Assembly: GCA_019745075.1 (NCBI GenBank)
Contig: JAIETR010000004.1
Coordinates: 1 to 64,000 of the forward strand
Origin: Qipengyuania sp.
GTDB lineage: Bacteria > Pseudomonadota > Alphaproteobacteria > Sphingomonadales > Sphingomonadaceae
Direction of reading: 5' to 3'
Length of the DNA: 64,000 nt
Shown: piece by piece, positions 39,904-48,867 of the stretch
Layout: every line of letters starts with the position of its first letter
How positions within the stretch are numbered: position 1 is the stretch's first letter
Translations under genes and position numbers: made by a program
Notes under the pieces: generated by a model
Databases searched by the model: none
Told to the model about the DNA's origin: nothing
Seen by the model: the letters and a program-made list of their open reading frames with translations, nothing else

Positions 39904-42075
39904 TCAGGGGAGCAGGTGGAGAGCAAGCACGCGCGAGCGGGCGTGGCTGCCGATCTGGCGCACCCACAACAGCGTTCCGGGAGGCAGCGGCGCCAGGTCC
40001 CCGGCCGCCAGCGCGAGCGTCGGGGCAGCGGCGGGCCACACGGCAAGCGGCGCGTCGGCGGGGCCCGCCCCGACTTCGTAGCGCTCGCTTTCCTCGACCA
40101 GCGGCACATCGACCCCGTCGCGCCACACCCAGCTCCCGCGCGCGCGGCGCGTCCATTCGAGCAGGAGCCCGCCGTCCGGGGCGGGACTTGCAACAGGGTG
40201 CACCGGCGCGAGTGGACGGCGCGAACGGCCCGGTGCGCGCACGGCGGCATAGACCGGCTCGGGATCGGCGACGCCGATGGCGGCAAGCCGCTCGGTCGCG
40301 GGATCGAAGGCGGCGCCGTCGAGCAGGTGCAGGCGGTCGTCGAGCAGGCACACCCGCGTCCCCACCGTGTGGCCTTCACCCGCCTCGGCCTCGGTCCCGC
40401 CGCGCCCGCGCAGCAGCCCGGCGAGCCGCCAGCGCCCCGCGCCCAGCGGCATCGCCTGCATGAACTGCACGATCTCGTCGCCAACCAGCAGGCGGTTGGC
40501 GCCGGCGGCCAGCGCGGCGCCATCGGCCGAGGCGAATTCCGCGGCGGGATCGTCGCAGAGCACTTCGAGGCTCGCCTCGGGCTCGAACACTATCGCCGGC
40601 GAAGCGGCGAGCGGCCGCTCGAGCCGCCCCATCGCCGCACGCACCGGGGCCGCGGTTCCCGCCGGGAGCAGCGCCCCCGCGCGCTCGACATAGAGCGCCG
40701 CCCCGGACCAGCGACCCGGCCCGGCCCCGAGCGCGGCATGGACCCGCTCGACATCGGGCGCGCCCGCGCCATCCCAGGGGAGTTCGAAGGCTTCCATGAG
40801 CGTCGCCGCGGGCAGGCGGTCGACGGGGCGCCAGGGGTTCCCGGAATCGCCCCGGGGCGCCGCCGCCGCCGCGCCTTCGAATCGCCGCAGATCGAGCTCG
40901 ACTCCGCCGCTGCGCCATTCCCAGGCCGCCACCCGCCAAACCCCCTCGCCGGGCACCGCGACCACCGCGCCTGGCGCGATCGCGGGATCGAGCGCGGCGA
41001 CGCGGATCCGCATCCGCTCCGACGCCGCGCCGTCGCGCCTCCGCCGGGCAGCGATCAGCGCGCGGGCGCCGTCGGCGGAGAGGGTCGCGGGAAGCTCCAG
41101 CGCGCGCTCGCCCGCGAGGCGCGCGCGGCCGGCAGCGCGCTGGAGACCTGGCTGGTAGTCGCGGCCGCTGTCGTAATAGCGCAGCGCGCTCGGTCCCTGA
41201 ACATCGGTGCGCGCCCGGCGCGCGCCGGTGCGGGTGCCGAAGTCGCCGTCGGGCCAGGCCACCGGCTCGGGCAACACCGCGGGAGCAGCGCCCGGATCCT
41301 CGGGGCCGAGGGCAAGCCCCGCGCCCTCGGAGGCGGCGGCCAGCGCCAGCACCTCGCCGAGCAGATCCAGGACCTGCGCGACCTGACCGCCCTCGTGCGC
41401 GAAGCCCTCGATGACGCCGGCTTGCGGAACCGGCCGGCCCGTGACCGGCGCGCCGGAAGCTTTCGCCAGCGCCCGCACCAGCGACTCCCCCGCGCCATCG
41501 GCGAACACCTCGAAGCTCAGCGCCGGGATGCGGTTGCCGAAATCGGCAAGCTGGAGGTCTTCGAACACCGCATAGGCCAGGCCGCGGTGGGCGGGACATC
41601 GCGCGCCCAGCGCCGCGGCCAGCAGGGGATCGGGCGCCTGATCGGCATGGCCCAGATGCACGCGCAAAGCGCCGCCGGTCTTGAGATCGCCCGCTTCGCC
41701 GCGCAGCAGGTTGCCGTCCGCCCAGATGCGCCCGACGCCCTCGATCGGGCGGCTCGACAGCGCCACCGCCAGCGAGATCGAATAGGCGTATTGGCGGGTC
41801 CGGGGCCGACCCTTGCCGCCGCCGCCGGTCTCGCTCGATTCCTTGAGGTCGGTCGCCCAGATGATCGTCCCGGCCGCGCGGGTGGCGCCGAACAGCCGCG
41901 CGATCGGCTGGCCATAGCTCGAGGTGCTGACCGCCAGCTCGGTGAGGCGCGGCCCTTCGCGGGTCGGAGCGCCGACGATCGCGCGGTCGGCCTCGCGGCC
42001 GAGCAGAGCGCCGATCGCGCCGCCGACGGGCCCGCCGACGAGCGTACCGAGCGCGCTGAAAACGAGAGTCGCCAT
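39904..42075 (-). CDS. GTA host-specificity/baseplate protein (gp15-like)
   Basis: MATLVFSALGTLVGGPVGGAIGALLGREADRAIVG; SYGQPIARLFGATRAAGTIIWATDLKE; 723 aa. Confidence 0.88.
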   Translation of the reverse strand: MATLVFSALGTLVGGPVGGAIGALLGREADRAIVGAPTREGPRLTELAVSTSSYGQPIARLFGATRAAGTIIWATDLKESSETGGGGKGRPRTRQYAYSISLAVALSSRPIEGVGRIWADGNLLRGEAGDLKTGGALRVHLGHADQAPDPLLAAALGARCPAHRGLAYAVFEDLQLADFGNRIPALSFEVFADGAGESLVRALAKASGAPVTGRPVPQAGVIEGFAHEGGQVAQVLDLLGEVLALAAASEGAGLALGPEDPGAAPAVLPEPVAWPDGDFGTRTGARRARTDVQGPSALRYYDSGRDYQPGLQRAAGRARLAGERALELPATLSADGARALIAARRRRDGAASERMRIRVAALDPAIAPGAVVAVPGEGVWRVAAWEWRSGGVELDLRRFEGAAAAAPRGDSGNPWRPVDRLPAATLMEAFELPWDGAGAPDVERVHAALGAGPGRWSGAALYVERAGALLPAGTAAPVRAAMGRLERPLAASPAIVFEPEASLEVLCDDPAAEFASADGAALAAGANRLLVGDEIVQFMQAMPLGAGRWRLAGLLRGRGGTEAEAGEGHTVGTRVCLLDDRLHLLDGAAFDPATERLAAIGVADPEPVYAAVRAPGRSRRPLAPVHPVASPAPDGGLLLEWTRRARGSWVWRDGVDVPLVEESERYEVGAGPADAPLAVWPAAAPTLALAAGDLAPLPPGTLLWVRQIGSHARSRVLALHLLP

Positions 42076-42078
42076 GAG

Positions 42079-42489
42079 TCAGGTGCTTTCGGTTGCGAGG
42101 CGCCAGCGGGCGCGCTCGGGCCAGGGCAGCGGCCCGGATTGCAGGACCACGCGGCGCAGGCCGGCGTGGGCGTGAACGAAGCGGCTCGATCCGAGCGCGA
42201 CGAGGAGATGGTGCTGCGCCGGGCCCGGCACCGTCAGGACGAGGTCGCCGCGTTCGACCGGCCCCGATGCCGGTGCGAAACCGGCGCGCGCGGCCAGGGC
42301 TAGGTGACGATCGATCGCGCCGTTGCGCAGCCCGTAGCCTTGCGGCGCTTCGGCTCCTCCCAGCGCGCAGGCGACCAGGCCCACGCAATCGATGCCTGTA
42401 GCCGGATCGCGCCCGCCGAGGCGGAACGGCGCGCCGAGCAGGGCCTCGGCCGCCTCGGCGAATGCGTGCGGGCTCGGGACCTCGCTCAT
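42079..42489 (-). CDS. NlpC/P60-type peptidase (GTA gp14-like)
   Basis: LLGAPFRLGGRDPATGIDCVGLVACAL; HHLLVALGSSRFVHAHAG. Confidence 0.88.
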   Translation of the reverse strand: MSEVPSPHAFAEAAEALLGAPFRLGGRDPATGIDCVGLVACALGGAEAPQGYGLRNGAIDRHLALAARAGFAPASGPVERGDLVLTVPGPAQHHLLVALGSSRFVHAHAGLRRVVLQSGPLPWPERARWRLATEST

Positions 42490-43292
42490 CGCGGCATCGG
42501 ATATTGCGCGAGCAGGTCGGTGCCCGGCAGGAAAGGCTCGCCCTGAAAGTTGGCGGCATTGCCGAAGCGCGCGGCACAGGTGGCGACGGTGTGGTCGCAG
42601 CCTTCGCGCAGCAGCGCGCGCATGCCCGGTTCGATGCCATCGAGGACGCGGTCGGGCAGCAGGCCGGCTGCGTCGGCCTCGAGGATCGCCGCGCCCAGCC
42701 CGGCCTGCGGGCCGTCGAGCCAGCGCAGCTCGCCGCCGGCGTAGAGCGCGGGGTCGATGGCGGCGAACCGGACCCGGTCCCCCGCGAGGGCGCTCACCGC
42801 CGCCCGGCGGGTGAAGCGCGCCGGCGAAAGCCCGCAGCCGGGCCCGCAGAAGCGCGCGCGGCAGGTCGGGCTTCCGCGCGGCACGGGATCGATCGCGAGC
42901 GCCGCCTTGGCCGAGGCCAGCTCGGCGGCAAAGCCGTTGCCCTCGCGGCTCACGCTCTGGATCGCGCCGCGGTAGAACACCGCATGCTCGCGCGTCTCCC
43001 AATCGACCGCGCCGATCGCGATCTCGGCTCCGTCGTAGCGCCCGGCGGCGAGATCGCTCTCGGCGATGCCATCGTGCGCCAGCGCACCCTCGACATCGGC
43101 GCCCTCGTCGGCGAAGCCGGCGGTGCGGCGAATCGCGCTCGGGGTCAGCCCCGGCGCGGCGCGATGGAGGAGGCCGCCGAACCACAGGTCGCGGTCGTGC
43201 GTGACGAAGCCGAGCGCGACGCCATCCTTGCGCCAGATGCGCGAGAACGTCGCCACGGTGTCGAGCTCGCGGTCGAGGAAGGCGCGGGTCAT
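42486..43292 (-). CDS. DUF2163 GTA tail protein (gp13-like)
   Basis: TFSRIWRKDGVALGFVTHDRDLWFGGLLHRAAPGLTPSAI; CRARFCGPGCGLSPARF. Confidence 0.9.
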   Translation of the reverse strand: MTRAFLDRELDTVATFSRIWRKDGVALGFVTHDRDLWFGGLLHRAAPGLTPSAIRRTAGFADEGADVEGALAHDGIAESDLAAGRYDGAEIAIGAVDWETREHAVFYRGAIQSVSREGNGFAAELASAKAALAIDPVPRGSPTCRARFCGPGCGLSPARFTRRAAVSALAGDRVRFAAIDPALYAGGELRWLDGPQAGLGAAILEADAAGLLPDRVLDGIEPGMRALLREGCDHTVATCAARFGNAANFQGEPFLPGTDLLAQYPMPR

Positions 43293-45631
43293 GGCGTCTC
43301 CCCGAACGCGTCTTCGCGGATTTCGATCAGGGGGACACTTGGCGCCTCGCCGGCGGCGAAGTTCACGCCGCTGACGTCGAGCCGGTCCTCGGCGAAGCGC
43401 ACCGGCACGTCGAAGCGGAACCCCGCCCGCACCTCGGACCCGGCGAGGGGCGCGGCGTCGAACACGATCCGCCCCTGGCCGGCATGGGTCCAGTCGGCGG
43501 CCGGTGCGCCGTCGATGCCGACCAGGATCGAGCCCGCCTCGGGCCGGGTGATCGCGCGGCGCTGCTCGCCATACTGTTTCACGAGCTGGAAGGTGGACGC
43601 CAACCCGTCGCCCACGCCGATGAGCTGGTCGCTCATCGCGGACGCGCCGGTCATGCCGTTGGAGCTGAAATCGAACGGGTCGCGCAGGCGGAAGCCGGTG
43701 GCGGGGCCGTGCCGGGCGCGGAAGAAGCCGATCAGCGCGCCTAGCTCCGCTTCCGAGCGGATGCCGGGGCCGACGTCGAAGCGCAGCCGCGCGTCGGACC
43801 ACAAGGCGTTGCGGCGCTCGTGGCCCGAGGCGGTCACCGCCACCCCGGTCGAGAATTCGCAGGCGACCGCGGCGTCGCGGCCGAGCGCGAGAGGATAGGG
43901 CACATCGTCGAAGGCGTTCATCTCGGATTCCTCTGCTGGAGGCGGCAGGCGCACGAAGCCGTCGCGCGCCACCTGTGGCAGCGCCCAGACGAAGCGGCGC
44001 GGGATGCCGCGCGCTTCCGCATCGTCGAGCGCGGCGTCGATACGCGGCCAGTAGGTTTCGGCGTCGTCCTCCGCGAGCACGAAACCGGCGAGATAGTCCT
44101 GCGCGCTCGCCGGATAGCCGAGCCTTTGCGCGACTTCGGCATAGGCGGCGCGGCGCGCGCCATCGGCTCCGGCGGTCAGCCAATCGTAGTCCTCCAGCTG
44201 GAGCCGGTCGAAGGCCGGCCAGGCCCAACCGAGCGGCAGCGCGGCGCGCTTCAATTCGGGCATGGCGGGATCGAGCAGCGTCGGGGTGAAGACGAGCAGC
44301 AAGATTTCGGCCGGCCCCGTCGCCGCCTCGCGCACCGCCAGCGCCAGCGCGGCGGTCGAGGCCGCGAGCAGCGCGCCCGCCTGGTCGAGAACTTCGGTTT
44401 GCGCGGGCGAGAGCGCGGCGCGCATGTCGGGGATCGCCACGGGGTCGCCGCCGAGCGCGGCACGCGCGGCATCGTCGTAGCAGCAGATCGCCCCGGTCTG
44501 CGGCTGCACCCACCACCACGGCTCGCCGATCTGGAACCTCACCGGCAGGCCCGCCGCCTCGGCGAGCGCGACGAACTGCGCCGCGACCGCCCGCAGCCAG
44601 CCCATCGCCGCCGCATGGGCGGGCGAAAGCAGCGCGCTCGGCGGGTCCCAGCCGGTGCGCGCGGGTGCGCCGTCAAACGCCAGCTGCTGCCAGGCCGCCG
44701 GGCAATGCTCGGCGAAGAGCTCGTAGCTCAGCGAGACGATCGGGGTCAGTCCGGCTTCGGCCAAAGCGGCGAAATAGGCGGCGTGCCAGGCCCGCGCCGG
44801 GCCGCACAGCGTGCCATCCGCCGCCGCCAGGAGCCGCCCTTCCCCCGGTTCGAGCCGGAAGAAATGGCTCATCCCGACATAGTGGACGAGCTGATCGAAT
44901 CCTGGGCCGCGATAGCCCAGGTGCTCGATCTGGCGGACCAGCCGCGCGGGGGTCTGGTCGAAGGCGTCGTCGTAGGCGGTCGCCATGCCGACTCCGTGCG
45001 GCGGCACGATCGCCTCGCCGACCGGCAGCATGGCGTTCTCGCCCCAGCAGAGGATTTCGCTCAGCTCCGCCCAGCCGTCGGCGCGCGCGGGCAGCGGCGC
45101 GGTGGCGCCCTCGACATAGCCCGGCGGAGCCAGGCTGACGAACATCCGGTCGATGTCGGCGGGATGGACCGGCTCGCCCGGCAGGCCATAGCCGGACTCG
45201 AGGGCGGAGAATGGCAGCGTCACCTCCGCGTCCTCGGGCGAGCCCACTGCGTAGTTCCACAGCCGGACATACCACGCGCGTGGGCTTCCGGCGGCGTCGC
45301 GGCCCTCGATGGTCAGCGTGGGGCCGTTGGGCTGGTCGAGCGCGATCACCCCACCGCTGCGCCAGCGGAAGCGCAGCACGCAATGCGCGTAGTCGCGCCG
45401 CGTCTCATAGGCGAGCAGCGGGTGATCGGCCGCGTCCGCGCTCGCCCAGATCAGCCCGGCGAGCTCGCCTGCGAAAAAGAACTCGCACTCCACCCGCAGC
45501 GCGTCGGGCGCGGTGGTGACGACGCTCGCCATCATCGGGCGCGGGAAGTTGACCGTCCAGAAGCGCGGGTCGAAGCGCTGGATGTGATCGGCATCCTGCC
45601 CGTTGCGGGCGGAGGCGAGGTAGAAGGGCAT
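43289..45631 (-). CDS. GTA gp12-like DUF2460 protein with large N-terminal extension
   Basis: C-terminal about 210 aa is a standard DUF2460 protein (MNAFDDVPYPLALGRDAAVACEFSTGV...FRARHGPATGFRLRDPFDFSSNG); about 570 aa precede it in frame. Confidence 0.85.
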   Translation of the reverse strand: MPFYLASARNGQDADHIQRFDPRFWTVNFPRPMMASVVTTAPDALRVECEFFFAGELAGLIWASADAADHPLLAYETRRDYAHCVLRFRWRSGGVIALDQPNGPTLTIEGRDAAGSPRAWYVRLWNYAVGSPEDAEVTLPFSALESGYGLPGEPVHPADIDRMFVSLAPPGYVEGATAPLPARADGWAELSEILCWGENAMLPVGEAIVPPHGVGMATAYDDAFDQTPARLVRQIEHLGYRGPGFDQLVHYVGMSHFFRLEPGEGRLLAAADGTLCGPARAWHAAYFAALAEAGLTPIVSLSYELFAEHCPAAWQQLAFDGAPARTGWDPPSALLSPAHAAAMGWLRAVAAQFVALAEAAGLPVRFQIGEPWWWVQPQTGAICCYDDAARAALGGDPVAIPDMRAALSPAQTEVLDQAGALLAASTAALALAVREAATGPAEILLLVFTPTLLDPAMPELKRAALPLGWAWPAFDRLQLEDYDWLTAGADGARRAAYAEVAQRLGYPASAQDYLAGFVLAEDDAETYWPRIDAALDDAEARGIPRRFVWALPQVARDGFVRLPPPAEESEMNAFDDVPYPLALGRDAAVACEFSTGVAVTASGHERRNALWSDARLRFDVGPGIRSEAELGALIGFFRARHGPATGFRLRDPFDFSSNGMTGASAMSDQLIGVGDGLASTFQLVKQYGEQRRAITRPEAGSILVGIDGAPAADWTHAGQGRIVFDAAPLAGSEVRAGFRFDVPVRFAEDRLDVSGVNFAAGEAPSVPLIEIREDAFGETP

Positions 45632-45652
45632 ACGCTATCCTTTCAGCGTCAC

Positions 45653-45732
45653 CGATCCCCCGCGAAGGCGGGGGTCTCAGGCCGCTAGGTCGAACATCGC
45701 CGAGGGAGGCCCCCGCCTTCGCGGGGGAGCAG
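45653..45732. repeat. Palindromic repeat, family D
   Basis: gatcccccgcgaaggcgggggtctcaggcc...gagggaggcccccgccttcgcgggggagc. Confidence 0.8.
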
Positions 45733-45742
45733 GTACTGCGTG

Positions 45743-46306
45743 TCAGCGCAGCGCTCTCCTCACCGCGCTCGCCAGCTGCCGGCTGCTGCGCTGCATCGCG
45801 GTCGGCGCGCTGGCGCCGCGTTCGGCATTGAGCTGGATCGCGACCCGGACCTCTCGCGGAGCGGCGGCGCTCGCCACAACTTGCCCCGCGCTGGTGGGCA
45901 CGAACACCTCGGGCCCGCGCTCGCCGACCAGATAGGGGCGTTCGGGGGCGACCAGGCCGCCGGTGGCGCGACCGGGCAAGCCGAGAAGCGAGCCGATCAG
46001 CCCGCCGAGCAGACCGCCTGCCGACCCGCCCCGGCCGGGGTTGCCGAAGGCCGCGTCGAGCCCCAGCCGCAGCGCGCGCGCCGCGATCTGGTCGAGCGCG
46101 GCGAGCGCGCCGCGCTTCAGATCGTCGAAGCCGAGGCTGCCCTTGCGCAGCGCGCCGAGCAGGCTGCGCTCCAGCAGCTGGCCGGCGCCGGCGAAGCCGT
46201 CCACCAGCCCGGTGTCGAAGCTGGTTCGCATCTGGGCGACATCGGCGGCGAAGCCGCGCGTGTCGGCGCGCACGGAGACCAGCAGCTCGTCAATGGGATC
46301 GGGCAT
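45743..46306 (-). CDS. Short GTA tail tape measure protein (gp11-like)
   Basis: SVRADTRGFAADVAQMRTSFDTGLVDGF...ATGGLVAPERPYLVGERGPEVFVP. Confidence 0.88.
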   Translation of the reverse strand: MPDPIDELLVSVRADTRGFAADVAQMRTSFDTGLVDGFAGAGQLLERSLLGALRKGSLGFDDLKRGALAALDQIAARALRLGLDAAFGNPGRGGSAGGLLGGLIGSLLGLPGRATGGLVAPERPYLVGERGPEVFVPTSAGQVVASAAAPREVRVAIQLNAERGASAPTAMQRSSRQLASAVRRALR

Positions 46307-46490
46307 GTGTGTCCCTTTCGATAAGAGTCATGATTTCATCGCGCGTCGGCGGTGGCGCATCCGTGGGCTCCTCCGCTCCGAGCGACAGCGCCAGTTCGGC
46401 CGGGGTCGCCGCCCAGAACTCGCCCGGCCGCCAGCCCAGCGCGCGCGCGGCAAGCCCGGCGAGGCGGGCTGTTGCGGTCGCAAACGACAC
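46290..46490 (-). CDS. Phage tail assembly chaperone (GTA gp10.1-like)
   Basis: VSFATATARLAGLAARALGWRPGEFWAATPAELALSL; GTG start at the edge of a family C repeat. Confidence 0.8.
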   Translation of the reverse strand: MSFATATARLAGLAARALGWRPGEFWAATPAELALSLGAEEPTDAPPPTRDEIMTLIERDTHARSH

Positions 46491-46492
46491 GC

Positions 46493-46608
46493 TCCCCTCC
46501 CCACGGGGGAGGGCTGGGGGAGGGGGAGCGCGCCGCGGGCGCGCGTCTGCCCCATCGGCGTCGCGCGCCCCCACCCAACCTCCCCCGGCCGGGGGAGGAG
46601 TTTGGCCG
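46493..46608. repeat. Family C palindromic repeat
   Basis: tcccctccccacgggggagggctgggggagggggagcgcgcc...caacctcccccggccgggggagg. Confidence 0.8.
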
Positions 46609-46624
46609 CGCTTGGGGGGATGCG

Positions 46625-46960
46625 TCACGGCTTGCCGCGCAAAATCTCGCCGAGCAGCACCCGCAGCGGCCTGGCGGCTTCGGCCAGCCCCATCGCCACC
46701 ACCGCCTCGCCCACCGCCTCGCGCGTCAGCTCTGCCCGGTCGGCAAGGCAATGCCAGAACAGCCCCGCGATCTCGGTCAGCCGCAGCTGCCCCTCGCCGG
46801 CGCGCTCGACCAGCGCGAACAGCGGGCCGAGCTCCTCCTCGGCGCGCACCAGCGCATCGAAGCTGGGGCGCAGCAGCCGCGCCTCGCCGTCGATCATAAT
46901 CGCGGCTTCGCCTCTCAGCGCATTTCCCCGCTCGTCCCGAGCCTGTCGAAGGACAGTCAC
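46625..46960 (-). CDS. GTA gp10-like protein with repeat-derived N-terminus
   Basis: (V)TVLRQARDERGNALRGEAAIMIDGEARLLRPSFDALVRAEEELG; GTG start overlapping the gp9-like stop. Confidence 0.82.
   Translation of the reverse strand: MTVLRQARDERGNALRGEAAIMIDGEARLLRPSFDALVRAEEELGPLFALVERAGEGQLRLTEIAGLFWHCLADRAELTREAVGEAVVAMGLAEAARPLRVLLGEILRGKP
46933..46953. repeat. Half-copy of family B repeat at codons 3-9 of the gp10-like gene
   Basis: cgtcccgagcctgtcgaagga; one arm only. Confidence 0.7.
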
Positions 46961-47364
46961 GACGGCGCCACCGCGCCCGAGCTTTCGAGGCTCAGGGCAT
47001 AGGTCCGCTCGCCGTTGAAGTCGCCGGCGTAGTCGAGCCGCTGGACGAGGAACTGCCCGCGCATCCGCGCGCCGTCCTCGAAGCTGAGCTCATAGGCGTC
47101 GAGCGTACCGGCGAGCGCATTGGCGCGCACCCGCCCCTCGGCCGCGCTGTCGAGGAAGATGCCGCTCGCCGAGACCGAGACCGAGCGCGTTCCCGCGCCC
47201 GACAATATCTCGCGCCAGCCGCCCGAACCCTTGTGGGTCACGACCACGGTATCGCCGTTGATCGTCATCTGCGTGGTTCTGAGGCCGGCGACGGTGTCGT
47301 AAGCGAGCGGCGTGCCGCCATCGCCGATCTTGAGGAGGAAGGCGGCGCCTTTCTGGGGGGTCAT
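46957..47364 (-). CDS. Major tail protein, TP901-1 family (GTA gp9-like)
   Basis: MTPQKGAAFLLKIGDGGTPLAYDTVAGLRTTQMTINGDTVVVTHKGSGGWREIL. Confidence 0.9.
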   Translation of the reverse strand: MTPQKGAAFLLKIGDGGTPLAYDTVAGLRTTQMTINGDTVVVTHKGSGGWREILSGAGTRSVSVSASGIFLDSAAEGRVRANALAGTLDAYELSFEDGARMRGQFLVQRLDYAGDFNGERTYALSLESSGAVAPS

Positions 47365-47393
47365 GATGTTGGTCCTTTCGATGAAAGTCTCGA

Positions 47394-47545
47394 TCCTCCC
47401 CATTTTGCGAAGCCAAATGGGGAGGTGGCAGGCCGCCGCAGGCGGGCTGACGGAGGGGAAATGGCGCGCATGACCCCTCCACCCCGAGGCCTGCGGCCTC
47501 GCGGTCCCCCTCCCCATTTGGCCTTCGGCAAAATGGGGAGGATCG
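47394..47545. repeat. Family C palindromic repeat (cctccccattttgc variant)
   Basis: cctccccattttgcgaagccaaatggggagg...ccctccccatttggccttcggcaaaatggggagg. Confidence 0.85.
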
Positions 47546-47546
47546 T

Positions 47547-47939
47547 TTACGGATTGGCCAGCAGCAGAAACCGGTACTCGGTCAGAACCGCGCGGATGTT
47601 GCCCGCGCGACGTTCGGCGCGACCGCGCAGGAACTCGGTCAGGACCAGACGGTAGCCGGCCTGCGCCGCGGGCATGGTCGCGACGCGGCGTTCGAGCGCA
47701 TTGGCGAGCGCGGCGACGGCCTCGGGCTCGTCCTCGCGCATCGCCAGCTCGAGCGCGACGCGGACCTCGCGGCCGCGCGCGCCCTTGGCGCCCCAGTCGG
47801 CGGACGCGCTGGCGGCGACGCCGAGCCACGGCGGGCTGGCGGCAACCGGCGCCTCCTCGGCGATGGCGTTGAGCCCCGCGGACAGCTCGGCGTCGGCGGC
47901 GAGCCAGGCGAGGAGATCGGTGCGGAGCTGCGTTTCCAT
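47547..47939 (-). CDS. DUF3168 tail-completion protein (GTA gp8-like)
   Basis: METQLRTDLLAWLAADAELSAGLNAIAE...VALELAMREDEPEAVAALANALE. Confidence 0.85.
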   Translation of the reverse strand: METQLRTDLLAWLAADAELSAGLNAIAEEAPVAASPPWLGVAASASADWGAKGARGREVRVALELAMREDEPEAVAALANALERRVATMPAAQAGYRLVLTEFLRGRAERRAGNIRAVLTEYRFLLLANP

Positions 47940-47940
47940 C

Positions 47941-48096
47941 TCAGCTCTCCCCCGTGAATTGCGGCCAGAGCAAGCGCGGCGAACGCCATTTGGCGTCGCC
48001 GCCGCGACGTTCGGCGGCGCGGGCCTTGGCGAGCCGCGCGGCATGGCGCTCGAGCGCCTCGGCGAGGCCGTCGAAGCTGGTGCGCGGGCCGGTCAC
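47941..48096 (-). CDS. Short GTA-cluster ORF of unknown function (51 aa)
   Basis: VTGPRTSFDGLAEALERHAARLAKARAAERRGGDAKWRSPRLLWPQFTGES; GTG start overlapping the gp6-like stop. Confidence 0.5.
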   Translation of the reverse strand: MTGPRTSFDGLAEALERHAARLAKARAAERRGGDAKWRSPRLLWPQFTGES

Positions 48097-48644
48097 AGCC
48101 GCAGCCTCCGCCAGGCGCGCCACAGCGCGGCGACCGCGGCGGGCGGCTCGCTCGCCCCCGAACCCTGGGCATTGTCGCGACCGCGGTAGGCGTGCGCCGC
48201 CAGCCGCAATATCCCGTCGCCGAGCGCGGGCGGGATCGCCGCCCAGTTTCCGGCGATGCCGGCGGTGAAGGACACGACCAGGCGGCCTTCCTTCGGCGGA
48301 TCGTCGAGGCGGATGCCGCCCGAGCCATCGGCCGCGATCGCTCGCGACCAGGCAGCGGTCTCGATAACCGTCGCCTCGCCGTCGGCGTCGAGCCAGGTCA
48401 CGCTGGTCAAGGCGCGCACCGGGCGCGTCGCCAGGCTTAGCCAGCCGGCACCCGGATCGAGCACCTCCTCGACTCCGCAGGCGAGCGGCATGAGGCCGGT
48501 GAAGCGCTCGCAGGTCTCGTGCGCGCTGGCGAGCAGCCGCAGGAGCAGCGCATCCTCGCGCGCGGTTGCGATCGCGAGCCACTCCTTGAGAGCAGCCAGC
48601 GCCGCGCCCGAGAAATCGGGCGGCGTGGTAATCGTGCGGGGCAT
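48093..48644 (-). CDS. Head-tail connector (GTA gp6-like)
   Basis: AALAALKEWLAIATAREDALLLRLLASAHETCERFTGL. Confidence 0.85.
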   Translation of the reverse strand: MPRTITTPPDFSGAALAALKEWLAIATAREDALLLRLLASAHETCERFTGLMPLACGVEEVLDPGAGWLSLATRPVRALTSVTWLDADGEATVIETAAWSRAIAADGSGGIRLDDPPKEGRLVVSFTAGIAGNWAAIPPALGDGILRLAAHAYRGRDNAQGSGASEPPAAVAALWRAWRRLRL

Positions 48645-48734
48645 GATGTGCTCCGTGAAAGGTCGGGAAGAAGCGCCCCGCCGGGGAAGGGGGAACCGGC
48701 GGGGCACAGGGGGCAAGCGCCCCCGAGGCAAATC

Positions 48735-48855
48735 CGTTCGTATCGAGCGCAGGAGCCCGCAGGGCTCCGCAGTCGAGATACCGCGGCCGTAGCGCGACGG
48801 TGTCTCGACGGGCGCCATCCGCCCTCGCGGGCGCATGGCTGCTCGACACGAACGG
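48735..48855. repeat. Family A palindromic repeat with a smaller palindrome nested in each arm
   Basis: cgttcgtatcgagcgca[ggagcccgcagggctcc]gcagtcgagatacc ... ggtgtctcgacgg[gcgccatccgccctcgcgggcgcatggc]tgctcgacacgaacgg. Confidence 0.8.
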
Positions 48856-48867
48856 AGGATGGTCTAG

